Under the pieces are notes generated by a model. That model did no database searches, was not told the origin of the DNA, and saw nothing but the letters and a program-made list of their open reading frames with translations. A stretch of DNA of 64,000 nt from positions 744,001 through 808,000 of the forward strand of contig NZ_JBHSCW010000003.1 of the NCBI RefSeq assembly GCF_042651425.1, given 5' to 3'. Source of the DNA: Fodinicurvata halophila (GTDB lineage Bacteria > Pseudomonadota > Alphaproteobacteria > Kiloniellales > DSM-21159). Positions 17,851 to 26,134 of the stretch are shown here, piece by piece (within the stretch, counting starts at the first letter, position 1; every line of letters starts with the position of its first letter). Both the position numbers and the translations under genes were made by a program.

Positions 17851-18897
17851 TTAGCGATCCAGTTCGGAGATTTCCTCCTGCATGCGCTCATAATACTCGA
17901 CACCTTTGGGACCGGCATCCTCGGCCATTTCGGCCCAGGCTTCGTTGGCAGCCTCCACGAACTTCGCCACATCCTCGTCGGAGAAGGGCTCGAGCATGGT
18001 TATGCCAAGTTCCTCACGGTCCTTGCGGGCTTCGCGTTCACGCTCCTCATCCACGGCGCGCTCGCGAGTCTTCTCCCACATGCGCTCACCTTCCTCGCGG
18101 ACGATCTCCTGCAGTTCCGGGGACAGGCTGTCCCAGGCCTCGTCATTGACCCCGAACATCCAGGGCACTGCCGCCCAGGGATGCAGATAGGCTTCATAGT
18201 CGGTGACCTCCTGCAGGGAGACAGTCTCCGCCACGGTCGAAAGGTAGTAGGCACAGTCCACCACACCCGTCTGAAGCGCTACGTACATGTCGTTCTGTGG
18301 AATCACCTGGGATGCGACATCCAGCTTATCGAAGGTGTCCACCAGATGCCCGGCCCAGACGCGCAACTTCTTGTCCTGCAGGTCCTCAAGGCTGTTGACC
18401 GGATCGTTGCAGTGCAGACCCACATCGAAAACCGGGCTGACGACACCGCCGACAGTGGTAACGCCCCAATCAGCATAGGCTTCCTCGTAGATCTCCCGAA
18501 TGGTCGGCAGAAGCTCCAGATGATGCTCGGGCTCGGTGATCGCCCCCTGGACGTAAACGGCAGCAAGTTCCGGGGCGTCCCGCTTGTAGTACTCGCCATA
18601 CATCATGGCCATGTCGACGGACCCACTCTTCATGAGGCGCAGCAGGTCCGTGTCCTTGACACCCAGCGATCCGGCATGGAAGACACGGATCTCCAACTCG
18701 CCCTCTGCGCGCTCGTTCACGCGATCGGCAAATTCCTGCAGGTACTCTGCTTCCGGACGCGATTCGACGATCTGGCTGTGCATCTTCAGTTCGACCTTGT
18801 CCTGCGCAACGGCCTCAGGTGCCACGCTCATCGACGTCAGGCTCAGGGCCGTTCCCGCAGCAAGCGCGAACAGGCCGTACTTCATTATATGGGTCAT
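17851..18897 (-). CDS. TRAP transporter periplasmic substrate-binding protein, DctP type
   Basis: Captures the substrate in the periplasm and delivers it to DctQM. From ATG 18897 (AAGGAG 8 bp upstream) the precursor has 348 residues with a signal peptide ending around AVA before QDKVELKMHSQ. Family hallmarks are EFADRVNERAEGELEIRVFHAGSLG, LEDLQDKKLRVWA and the conserved arginine in that last stretch. The C-terminal third is charged and helical (WEKTRERAVDEEREREARKDRE). A longer frame reaches 19212 but overlaps the upstream hydrolase gene. The substrate is not predictable. Confidence 0.92.
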   Translation of the reverse strand: MTHIMKYGLFALAAGTALSLTSMSVAPEAVAQDKVELKMHSQIVESRPEAEYLQEFADRVNERAEGELEIRVFHAGSLGVKDTDLLRLMKSGSVDMAMMYGEYYKRDAPELAAVYVQGAITEPEHHLELLPTIREIYEEAYADWGVTTVGGVVSPVFDVGLHCNDPVNSLEDLQDKKLRVWAGHLVDTFDKLDVASQVIPQNDMYVALQTGVVDCAYYLSTVAETVSLQEVTDYEAYLHPWAAVPWMFGVNDEAWDSLSPELQEIVREEGERMWEKTRERAVDEEREREARKDREELGITMLEPFSDEDVAKFVEAANEAWAEMAEDAGPKGVEYYERMQEEISELDR

Positions 18898-18969
18898 CTC
18901 CCAATCTCCTTGTGTTTCGGTTTTTCTTTCAGCCGGAAACAGTCCGACTGTTCCTTGGATGGTTTTACA

Positions 18970-19005
18970 GCGAGCCGGCCAAGTGCCCTTACCCGGCCGG
19001 CTCGC
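18970..19005 (-). terminator. Hairpin between the cysteine hydrolase and dctP genes
   Basis: An 11-bp perfect stem (GCGAGCCGGCC at 18970-18980 with 18995-19005) has a 14-nt loop in the 118-bp gap between two same-strand genes. It could reduce read-through from the hydrolase gene into dctP or stabilise the upstream transcript; there is no strong T tract. Confidence 0.5.
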
Positions 19006-19015
19006 AAAGACAGAC

Positions 19016-19717
19016 TCAGGCGGCAGCAACCTTGCTGCCAACTTCGTCCAGGTAGGAAACGCAGCGCTCGACCTTTTCCACGTCGCCGAACTTCGCGTCG
19101 ATATCGAAGAGGTTCCAGGCAACGGCTCCGGGGATACGATCCCCAATGCACTCTTCAACGGCGATGGTGCGGAATCCTTCGGCAAGGCCGTCGCAGATCG
19201 TCTCCCGCACACAGGCGGATGCCGTCACGCCGGTCACGAGGATGGTATCCACACCAGCCGCGCGCAGGAAACCAGCCAGATAGGTGCCATGAAAGGCGCT
19301 CGCCCGCTTCTTCACGAGCAGCTGCTCGCCATCGATGGGCTCGATGCGGGAATCAATGGCCCAGAGCTCCGGGCGGTTCTCGGGAACCGCTTCAACCGGG
19401 ATCTTGCAGTGCCAGAGCCCCATGTCCGTATGGGGATCTTCCCGATCAGCCACCTGATAGCAGGTGGTGACATGCACGACAGGGTGGTTGTTGCGGCGAC
19501 AGGCCGCCAGCAATTGCTGCACGCCGGGAATAATCTGATTGTCTATGTTCTCGCAGGTGAAAGGGTTTCCGGGACGCGTCCAGGCATTGGCGAGATCAAC
19601 GTTCACCAGCGCCGGCTTGCGACCGAACCCCACGCGACGCTGGAACCCACGCTCCTTGTAGAGCCCCCGCGCCTCCTCGAACGCACGGGTCAGCATCTGA
19701 TCGAGTGTATCGGTCAT
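19016..19717 (-). CDS. Isochorismatase-family cysteine hydrolase (N-carbamoylsarcosine amidase-like)
   Basis: A 233-residue cytosolic amidohydrolase. The catalytic triad of the family is visible: Asp in LVNVDLANAW, Lys in LVKKRASAF and Cys in VTGVTASACVRET. Length and the N-terminal extension (FEEARGLYKERGFQRRVGFG) resemble N-carbamoylsarcosine/carbamoyl-amide hydrolases more than true isochorismatases. A clear ribosome site (AGGAG) precedes the ATG. It is the first gene of the operon that continues with dctP, dctQ, dctM and the M19 homologue, so it probably hydrolyses the imported solute or a breakdown product. The exact substrate is unknown. Confidence 0.85.
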   Translation of the reverse strand: MTDTLDQMLTRAFEEARGLYKERGFQRRVGFGRKPALVNVDLANAWTRPGNPFTCENIDNQIIPGVQQLLAACRRNNHPVVHVTTCYQVADREDPHTDMGLWHCKIPVEAVPENRPELWAIDSRIEPIDGEQLLVKKRASAFHGTYLAGFLRAAGVDTILVTGVTASACVRETICDGLAEGFRTIAVEECIGDRIPGAVAWNLFDIDAKFGDVEKVERCVSYLDEVGSKVAAA

Positions 19718-19783
19718 CAGGTGTCTCCTGAATTAAGGTCTGAATAATTATGAGAGGCGCCTTATTCAGGAGCTTGATGGATC

Positions 19784-19822
19784 AATATTAATCAGTAAAA
19801 TATTAATTTCTGCAATATTAAT
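19784..19822. promoter_or_regulatory. Three AATATTAAT direct repeats at 15-bp spacing (probable LysR operator)
   Basis: AATATTAAT occurs at 19784-19792, 19799-19807 and 19814-19822, a period of exactly 15 bp, in the 123-bp gap between the LysR gene and the divergent hydrolase operon. The region is strikingly AT-rich against its surroundings. The simplest reading is an operator array for the adjacent LysR regulator. Confidence 0.65.
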
Positions 19823-19840
19823 AACGCATAGCTTATCAAT

Positions 19841-20737
19841 ATGACACTCGACCTAAGGCATGTCCGCGCATTTATCGTTCTGGCAGAAGAACTTCATTTC
19901 AACCGAGCAGCCGAGCGATTGCACGTTTCCCAGCCTGCTCTCAGCCGCACGATACGTGAACTTGAGGAAACCGTTGGTACGAAACTCCTGAACAGGACCA
20001 CGCGTTCAGCCGAACTGACGGAAGCGGGCCGCGCCTTCCTGCTGGAAGCGCAGCTCGGTGTCGGACATCTGGAGCATGCCGTGAAACTGGCGCGCTATAC
20101 GGCCCAGGGCATATTTGGCGAACTGCGCATTGCCTATATGGATTTCGCGATCAATGGGCGCCTTCCCGAACTGATCCGCGCCTTTCGCGAGAACCATCCC
20201 AGCATACGCCTGGACCTGTCCTTCATGCCCACGACCATGCAGCGCACTGCACTGATGGAGCATCGCATCGACATCGGGTTCCTGATCGGATCCTTCGAGA
20301 ACGACCGAATCCACAACTACACTTTCGACTACGACAGCTATGTGGCGCTGCTACCGGCCTCGCACCCTCTCGCGAACTCATCGAGCCTGCGCCTCTCGGA
20401 CCTGGCGGACGAACCCTTTGTCCTAGGAACCACGGACTACTGGGCCGCACACAGGGAACGCCTGTTCGTGCTCTGCCATGAAGCAGGATTCTTTCCGAAG
20501 ATCGTGCAGGAAGCTTCGAGCAGTGAAGGAATTTTCGGTTTGGTCGCAGCCGGCACAGGCGTGACGGTCTATTCCAGTTGCGTGCGCAATATCCAGCGCC
20601 GAGGTCTCGTCATCAAGCCGTTGGACGACGTCACCCACAGCATTCCCATCTGTGCGGCCTGGGACGAGAGTTCGGCTTCGCCAGGACTGAAGACATTCAC
20701 GGAATTTCTCAATCGCGTGTGGGATTCAGCCGATTGA
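19841..20737 (+). CDS. LysR-family transcriptional regulator
   Basis: A 298-residue regulator with an N-terminal winged helix-turn-helix (LRHVRAFIVLAEELHFNRAAERLHVSQPALSRTIRELE, residues 4-41) and a C-terminal effector domain (ELRIAYMDFAING onward, LVAAGTGVTVYSSCV). It is divergent from the hydrolase-TRAP-dipeptidase operon, the classic layout for a LysR activator of a catabolic operon, with the effector probably an imported substrate. No Shine-Dalgarno is apparent before the ATG, which follows the AATATTAAT array by only 18 bp, so autoregulation is likely. Confidence 0.92.
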   Translation: MTLDLRHVRAFIVLAEELHFNRAAERLHVSQPALSRTIRELEETVGTKLLNRTTRSAELTEAGRAFLLEAQLGVGHLEHAVKLARYTAQGIFGELRIAYMDFAINGRLPELIRAFRENHPSIRLDLSFMPTTMQRTALMEHRIDIGFLIGSFENDRIHNYTFDYDSYVALLPASHPLANSSSLRLSDLADEPFVLGTTDYWAAHRERLFVLCHEAGFFPKIVQEASSSEGIFGLVAAGTGVTVYSSCVRNIQRRGLVIKPLDDVTHSIPICAAWDESSASPGLKTFTEFLNRVWDSAD

Positions 20738-20777
20738 GGCCGGCCGACCGAGATTCTGGAATCGTTGTACTGAAACC

Positions 20778-20912
20778 TTACTGGTCCCCCAAACGGACAT
20801 TGTCCGCCGAGAAGGCAACACCGCTCGAGGACTGAAGCATACCATCCAGCACGACGGCAGCAGCTACAGCGAGAATTGCGGCCGCAAGCGTACCTGCAAT
20901 AAAGGCCTTCAT
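20778..20912 (-). CDS. Small single-helix membrane protein (44 aa) ending the formate dehydrogenase operon
   Basis: A 44-residue frame starts at ATG 20912 with GAGGGG upstream and stops TAA at 20778. Its N-terminal half is one hydrophobic segment (FIAGTLAAAILAVAAAVVL), followed by a short polar tail ending NVRLGDQ. It lies 39 bp downstream of the cytochrome b subunit gene in the same direction. Position and composition suggest an accessory or stabilising small subunit of the membrane-bound formate dehydrogenase, but I know no defined function. Confidence 0.6.
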   Translation of the reverse strand: MKAFIAGTLAAAILAVAAAVVLDGMLQSSSGVAFSADNVRLGDQ

Positions 20913-20951
20913 GGACGCCCCTCTCTTGCTTGTTTCCTGTATGCCCATTGG

Positions 20952-22079
20952 CTATTCCGCTGGCTGGGCCTGCCCTTGAGCGGGTGCCTTGTCCGAACTG
21001 CTCTGCATCTCCTCGACCCAGATATTGTGGTGTTCCCGAGCCCAGTTCTCATCCACATAGCCGCTGCCCATGGCTGCAAATGCGCCCTCCATGCCCAGGG
21101 TGCCAATGTAGATGTGGGCCAGTATGACCGCAATCATGACGAGTCCCAGGATGGAATGCCAGAGATTGCTAAGCTGCATTTCCGTCACCCCGGGTACGGC
21201 CTCCGGCAGGCCGGCACCGAATATGTTCAGGAAGGCGAAGGTCTTCGCCCAAAGACCGAACTCAAAGGGAAACATGAGAGCAAGACCGGACAGGGAGAGA
21301 GAGAGCCCACCGAGAGCCACCGCCCAGAAGATGATCTTCTGCCCGCCGTTGAACTTGCGTGCCGGCGGGTGCGAATGCTTCGAGAACATGCCGCCGCCCT
21401 TGGCGAACCATACCAGGTCATGGCGGTTGGGAATGTTCTGGCCGACCCAAAGCACGAACATCAGCAGAACCCCGAGCATGAAGGGAAAGGCCACGAAATT
21501 GTGCACATACTTGCCGCCTATGGTCAGGACCGAGAAGGCTTCCGGCCCCACCACAGGCAACAGCACATGGCGGCCCCACAGGACATTGATCCCGGTCAGC
21601 GCCAGCAGGATGAAGGACACCGCCGTCATCCAGTGAACCGAGCGCTCCAGGGCGCCAAAGCGTTCGATCCGAATTCCCGAAGGTCCCTTCTCCAGGCGAA
21701 TGCGGCCACGCAGCAGATAGAAGAGCGCCAGCAGGATAATGGTACCCAGCAGCAGCCAGGATCCATAGGTCATCAAGGGACCATTGCGGATGGAACGCCA
21801 GTTCTCACCACCCGACTGGATCAGAATGGCGCTTTTCTTGTCGGGAATGGAGACGCTCCCCTGCAATCCGTCACGAATGGCCCGCCATTGATCGGCACTG
21901 CCCGTGGTCCCCAGGCTCTCACCCGGCACGGCACCACCCTGGGGGCCCTGGGAGGAGGCGCTGGTTTGTTCGGAGGACTGCGCCTGGGCAGCAGGAGCCG
22001 TCAGGCCCAGGGCTGCAAACGCAAGCATAAGCATCACGGCAAAAGCAGGAACGGTAAGAGCCATCCTTGAGAAACTCAT
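20952..22079 (-). CDS. Formate dehydrogenase cytochrome b556 (gamma) subunit
   Basis: Membrane subunit that takes electrons from the iron-sulfur subunit to quinone through two b hemes. Start ATG 22079 has GAGGT at good spacing; an in-frame ATG at 22103 is possible. The 375 residues begin with a signal-like segment (ALTVPAFAVMLMLAFAALGLTAPAAQAQ), then a Gln/Ser-rich periplasmic stretch, an extra helix (YGSWLLLGTIILLALFYLL) and the FdnI-like four-helix core with candidate heme histidines in RSVHWMTA, KYVHNFVAF, NLWHSILG and ILAHIYIG. It is longer than E. coli FdnI (217 aa), owing to the N-terminal extension. Confidence 0.9.
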   Translation of the reverse strand: MSFSRMALTVPAFAVMLMLAFAALGLTAPAAQAQSSEQTSASSQGPQGGAVPGESLGTTGSADQWRAIRDGLQGSVSIPDKKSAILIQSGGENWRSIRNGPLMTYGSWLLLGTIILLALFYLLRGRIRLEKGPSGIRIERFGALERSVHWMTAVSFILLALTGINVLWGRHVLLPVVGPEAFSVLTIGGKYVHNFVAFPFMLGVLLMFVLWVGQNIPNRHDLVWFAKGGGMFSKHSHPPARKFNGGQKIIFWAVALGGLSLSLSGLALMFPFEFGLWAKTFAFLNIFGAGLPEAVPGVTEMQLSNLWHSILGLVMIAVILAHIYIGTLGMEGAFAAMGSGYVDENWAREHHNIWVEEMQSSSDKAPAQGQAQPAE

Positions 22080-22128
22080 GCTTCGTACCTCTTTCCAGAC
22101 CATGATGCCTTCATAGCACAGACTCCCT

Positions 22129-22311
22129 CTACCGCCCCTGGAGCTCGACACGGCTTTGCAATTCACGCACCTGCTCCTGAGAGAGCTCGCTATCGCTCTT
22201 GCCCTGATAAGTTCCGGGTTCGTGATAGAGTATGCGATCCTGCTCATCCGGATCGCAGGCGGACAGGACGGACAGCGCAAGGAACGCTGCCGGTAATGTT
22301 AACAGCTTCAT
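22129..22311 (-). CDS. Small lipoprotein within the formate dehydrogenase operon
   Basis: A 60-residue frame with a lipoprotein signal peptide: hydrophobic core LLTLPAAFLALSVLSAC with lipobox LSAC, predicted lipidated Cys19. The 41-residue mature part is polar (DPDEQDRILYHEPGTYQGKSD) with a helical C-terminus. It lies between the genes for the iron-sulfur and cytochrome b subunits, so it may help assemble or anchor the periplasmic enzyme. The ribosome site is weak and no function is known to me. Confidence 0.65.
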   Translation of the reverse strand: MKLLTLPAAFLALSVLSACDPDEQDRILYHEPGTYQGKSDSELSQEQVRELQSRVELQGR

Positions 22312-22330
22312 TCTTCAGTCCCGAAGGTAA

Positions 22331-22927
22331 TCAGCCGCCTGCTTTCATCTCGTAGGCTGTGCCCCAGCCCCAGGCGCCGGAGCCGAACCCGCGAGCCACG
22401 ATGCGCTCGCGATAGATATCCGAGACCTCATCGCCGTCCCCGGCCAGCAGGGCCCGGGTCGAGCACATCTCGGCGCACAGCGGCAGTTTGCCCTCGGCCA
22501 GACGGTTACGACCGTACTTGCTGAATTCGGCTGAGGACCCGTCCTCTTCCGGACCGCCCGCACAGAAGGTGCACTTGTCCATCTTGCCGCGACTGCCGAA
22601 GTTTCCGGCCTGCGGGAACTGCGGGGCCCCGAAGGGACAGGCATAGAAGCAATAGCCGCAACCGATGCAGAGATCCTTCGAATGCAGGACCACGCCTTCG
22701 TCGGTCTGGTAAAAGCAATCGACGGGGCAGACGGCCATGCAGGGCGCATCCGAGCAGTGCATGCAGGCCACCGAAATCGAACGCTCACCGGGCTCGCCAT
22801 CCTGGATGGTCACGACACGACGCCGGTTGACCCCCCAGGGAACCTCGTTCTCATTCTTGCAGGCCGTCACACAGGCATTGCATTCGATACAGCGTTCCGC
22901 GTCGCAGAGAAATTTCATACGTGCCAT
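22331..22927 (-). CDS. Formate dehydrogenase iron-sulfur (beta) subunit
   Basis: Four-cluster ferredoxin subunit carrying electrons from the catalytic subunit to cytochrome b. Start ATG 22927 has GAGGAGAG upstream; a GTG at 22957 overlapping the fdhA stop is the alternative. The 198 residues contain cysteine groups CIECNACVTAC, CMHCSDAPCMAVC, CIGCGYCFYAC and CTFC plus CAEMC, enough for four [4Fe-4S] clusters. Unlike E. coli FdnH it has no C-terminal membrane helix, so membrane attachment must come from the gamma subunit. Confidence 0.94.
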   Translation of the reverse strand: MARMKFLCDAERCIECNACVTACKNENEVPWGVNRRRVVTIQDGEPGERSISVACMHCSDAPCMAVCPVDCFYQTDEGVVLHSKDLCIGCGYCFYACPFGAPQFPQAGNFGSRGKMDKCTFCAGGPEEDGSSAEFSKYGRNRLAEGKLPLCAEMCSTRALLAGDGDEVSDIYRERIVARGFGSGAWGWGTAYEMKAGG

Positions 22928-22953
22928 GGTCTTCTCTCCTCTCCCCTTCCGCT

Positions 22954-25842
22954 TCACGCCAGCTCAATGCGGCAGAGCGTTGTCTTGGTTTCCTGCATGC
23001 CGGTCACGACGTCGTAGCCGTAGGTCTGGACGGTGTTCCCGGCCTCACCTAGGACATAGGGGTCAGCACCGTTCGGGTACTTGTCCCTCAGGTCTTCACC
23101 CATCCAGTAGCCGCCGAAGTGGAAGGGCATGAACGCCACGCCTCGTCCCACACGTTCGGTGATCATCGCCTTGACGCGCACCCTGGCTTCGTTCTCGGGG
23201 CCATGCACCCAGACCATGTCACCGTCGCGGATCCCGTTGTTGTTGGCATCCACCGTGTTGATCTCGACAAACATCTCCTGCTGCAGTTCCGCCAGCCAGG
23301 GGTTGGAGCGCGTCTCGTCGCCACCGCCTTCGTATTCGACAAGCCGCCCAGATGTCAGGATGATCGGGAAGTCCTCCGAGTAATCCTGCTCCTGGATCGA
23401 CTTGTAGAGGGTCGGCAGGCGCTGCATGTGGCGATCCTCGTAGGTTGGGTAATCGGCCACGAGATCGCGGCGCGGCGTGTAGAGCGGCTCGCGATGCAGA
23501 GGAACCGGATCGGGGAAAGTCCAGACCACTGAGCGTGCCTTGGCATTGCCCATGGGCTGAATGCCGTGCTCGATGGAAACGCGCTGGATGCCGCCCGAGA
23601 GGTCCGTTTTCCAGTTCACGGAATCGACGTCGTCGCCGCCGATCTCCTCAATGACCTGGCGCTCCTCGTCGGTCAGGTCTTCGTCCCAGCCCATGGACTT
23701 CATCATCGCCATGGTCACCTCGGGATAGCCGTCTTCGATTTCCGATCCCACGGAGTAAGACCCTTCGGCCAGGAGATTGTCGCCGTCGCGCTCCACGCCG
23801 AAGCGGGCACGGAAGGCACCGCCACCATCCTTGACCGGCAGGTCGTTGTTGTAGAGCACGTGCGTTCCCGGATGGTTGAACTCGGCCGTTCCCCAGCAGG
23901 GCCAGGGCAGGCCGTAGTAATCGCCGTCACAGGGGCCGCCATGGGCACGCAACGTTGTCTTGTCGAAGGTGAACTGGTTGGCCATGTGCTTCTTCAGTCG
24001 TTCGGGCGACTGGCCCGTATAGCCGATGGTCCAGGTCCCGTGATTGAACTCCCGGGTCAGGTCCTCGACCAGCGGCTCCTTGCCGTTGACCTCGATGTTC
24101 TTGAACATCTCGTCGGCAAAGCCGAACTTTTCGGCGAAGAGGTACATGATCTCGTGATCGACCTTGGACTCGAACAGCGGTTCGAAGACCTTCTCGCGCC
24201 ACTGCAGTGAGCGGTTCGAGGCCGTTACCGAACCCACCGTCTCGAACTGGGTTGTCGCCGGCAACAGATAGACCCCGTCCGTGCGGTCATGCATGACCGC
24301 CGTGAATGTCGGGAACGGATCGATCACCACCAGCATGTCCAGCTTGGACATGGCCTTGCGCATGTCGGGCAGGCGCGTCTGTGAATTGGGCGCATGCCCC
24401 CAGAAGACCATGGCCCGCAGGTTGTCCGGCTGGTCGATGTCCTCCTTGGCCTCGAGGGTCAGGTCGAACCAGCGCGAGACAGGTGAACCCGCTCTTTCCA
24501 TCAGTTCCTTGTCGGGGAATCGCTTGGCCAGATAGTCGTAATCGACGTCCCAGACGCGCGCCCAGTGACGCCAGGCGCCTTCCGACAGGCCGTAATAGGC
24601 CGGCAGGCTATCCTGCAATACGCCCAGGTCCGTCGCGCCCTGCACGTTGTCGTGCCCGCGGAAGATGTTGGTGCCGCCGCCGGACTTTCCGATCACCCCG
24701 AGCGCAAGCCCCAGGTTGCAATAGGCGCGGCAGTTGGAGTTGCCGATGGTATGCTGCGTGCCGCCCATGCACCAGATGATCGTGAAGGGGCGGTTGTTGG
24801 CAAGGGTCCGGGCCACGCGCTCCACCTGGGAGCCAGGCACGCCGGTCACGCGTTCGGTTTCCTCCGGCGTCCACTTCGAGACCTCTTCGCGGATCTGGTC
24901 CATCCCCCAAACGCGCTGGCGAATGTACTCCTTGTCCTCCCAGCCGTTCTCGAAGATATGCCACATGATGCCCCAGATCAGCGCCACATCCGTGCCGGGC
25001 CGCAGTCGCACGAACTCGTCGGCATGGGCCGCCGTGCGCGTGAAGCGCGGATCACAGACGATGAAGGGCGCATTGTTCTCCTCCTTCGCCTTCAGCAGAT
25101 GCTGCAGCGACACGGGGTGCGCCTCGGCGGGGTTGCCGCCGATCAGGAAGATGGCCTGGGAATTGTGGATGTCGTTGTAGGAATTGGTCATCGCGCCGTA
25201 GCCCCAGGTATTGGCCACGGCAGCGACGGTAGTGGAGTGACAGATGCGCGCCTGGTGGTCGATGTTGTTCGAACCCCAGAAGGCGGCAAGCTTGCGGATC
25301 AGATAGGACTGCTCGTTGTTGTGCTTGGCAGATCCCAGCCAATAGACGGAGTCCGGACCCGAGGAGTCATAGATATCCAGCATCTTGTCGCCGATCTCGT
25401 TGATCGCGTCTTCCCAGGACATGCGTTCCCAGTTGCCGTCGACCAGCTTGACCGGATACTTCAGGCGACGCTCACCGTGGGCATGCTCGCGCACGGAAGC
25501 GCCCTTGGCGCAATGCGTGCCCAGATTGAAGGGGCTGTCCCAACCTGGCTCCTGTCCCGTCCAGACGCCGTTCTCGACCTCGGCGATCACGGTGCAACCG
25601 ACAGAACAGTGCGTACAGACCGATTTCTTCGTCTCGACCTTACTGGCACTGCCCTCGCTTTCCTGGGCATTCGCCTTGCGCACACGTCCCAGCGGCAGCG
25701 TGGAAACCGCAGCCAGTCCTCCAGCCGCCATGCCGGAGCGCCGTAGAAAGGTGCGCCGATCAAAAGCGCGTCCGGTCATGCCGGACATGGCTTTCATCAT
25801 ATGGGAGCCTGTTACCGGTCCCGTGGATTTCCTGGTAAGCAT
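22954..25842 (-). CDS. Periplasmic formate dehydrogenase, catalytic alpha subunit (Tat-exported)
   Basis: Formate oxidation at a Mo/W-bisMGD centre on the periplasmic side of the membrane. The 962-residue protein has a Tat signal with DRRTFLRR (Arg29-Arg30) and a hydrophobic stretch ending at ANAQ. A [4Fe-4S] site uses Cys76, Cys79, Cys83 and Cys111. The active-site residue is Cys201 in ARICHSTT, so the enzyme is a cysteine form and no in-frame TGA is required. The C-terminal dinucleotide-binding domain includes LTSGRLVEYEGGG. A strong ribosome site (GGAGAGG) supports ATG 25842. It is preceded by its likely chaperone and a small Tat protein and followed by beta and gamma subunits. Confidence 0.95.
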   Translation of the reverse strand: MLTRKSTGPVTGSHMMKAMSGMTGRAFDRRTFLRRSGMAAGGLAAVSTLPLGRVRKANAQESEGSASKVETKKSVCTHCSVGCTVIAEVENGVWTGQEPGWDSPFNLGTHCAKGASVREHAHGERRLKYPVKLVDGNWERMSWEDAINEIGDKMLDIYDSSGPDSVYWLGSAKHNNEQSYLIRKLAAFWGSNNIDHQARICHSTTVAAVANTWGYGAMTNSYNDIHNSQAIFLIGGNPAEAHPVSLQHLLKAKEENNAPFIVCDPRFTRTAAHADEFVRLRPGTDVALIWGIMWHIFENGWEDKEYIRQRVWGMDQIREEVSKWTPEETERVTGVPGSQVERVARTLANNRPFTIIWCMGGTQHTIGNSNCRAYCNLGLALGVIGKSGGGTNIFRGHDNVQGATDLGVLQDSLPAYYGLSEGAWRHWARVWDVDYDYLAKRFPDKELMERAGSPVSRWFDLTLEAKEDIDQPDNLRAMVFWGHAPNSQTRLPDMRKAMSKLDMLVVIDPFPTFTAVMHDRTDGVYLLPATTQFETVGSVTASNRSLQWREKVFEPLFESKVDHEIMYLFAEKFGFADEMFKNIEVNGKEPLVEDLTREFNHGTWTIGYTGQSPERLKKHMANQFTFDKTTLRAHGGPCDGDYYGLPWPCWGTAEFNHPGTHVLYNNDLPVKDGGGAFRARFGVERDGDNLLAEGSYSVGSEIEDGYPEVTMAMMKSMGWDEDLTDEERQVIEEIGGDDVDSVNWKTDLSGGIQRVSIEHGIQPMGNAKARSVVWTFPDPVPLHREPLYTPRRDLVADYPTYEDRHMQRLPTLYKSIQEQDYSEDFPIILTSGRLVEYEGGGDETRSNPWLAELQQEMFVEINTVDANNNGIRDGDMVWVHGPENEARVRVKAMITERVGRGVAFMPFHFGGYWMGEDLRDKYPNGADPYVLGEAGNTVQTYGYDVVTGMQETKTTLCRIELA

Positions 25843-25892
25843 CGCCCTCTCCCCAATCTCGCCTTACACAGAGCTCCGTTGTTCGGAGCTGC

Positions 25893-26093
25893 TCAGAAGC
25901 GCGCCAGCTTGTAGTAGGTCCGCACGTGCTCGCTTTCGTGATAACCGGCGGATTTCTTGCCGATTTCGGCAGCCTCCGCCTCGTTGTCGCCAAGATTGAG
26001 CGCCACGGCTCCGGCGGCACCGAGAACACCTGTTCCCAATCCCGCCTGGAAAAAGCGGCGGCGGCTCTTGGATTTCACTTCTTCATCCTTCAT
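25893..26093 (-). CDS. Small Tat-signal protein of formate dehydrogenase loci
   Basis: A 66-residue protein that is mostly a twin-arginine signal: basic start KSKSRRRFFQAGLGTGVLG, hydrophobic run, then EAEAAEIGKKSAGYHESEHVRTYYKLARF. It fits the family known as formate dehydrogenase region TAT target, found almost only immediately upstream of formate dehydrogenase catalytic genes, as here. The mature part would be some 25-30 residues. Its role is unknown; it may be a tiny subunit or an export or maturation aid. Confidence 0.8.
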   Translation of the reverse strand: MKDEEVKSKSRRRFFQAGLGTGVLGAAGAVALNLGDNEAEAAEIGKKSAGYHESEHVRTYYKLARF

Positions 26094-26134
26094 CTGACTT
26101 TCTCCTTAACCATGTCTCCGGATCGGCCCGGCGA

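Noticed and set aside
12079..25842. Selenocysteine in either formate dehydrogenase
   Set aside because: The active-site codons are TGC (Cys371 and Cys201) and no in-frame TGA interrupts either gene.
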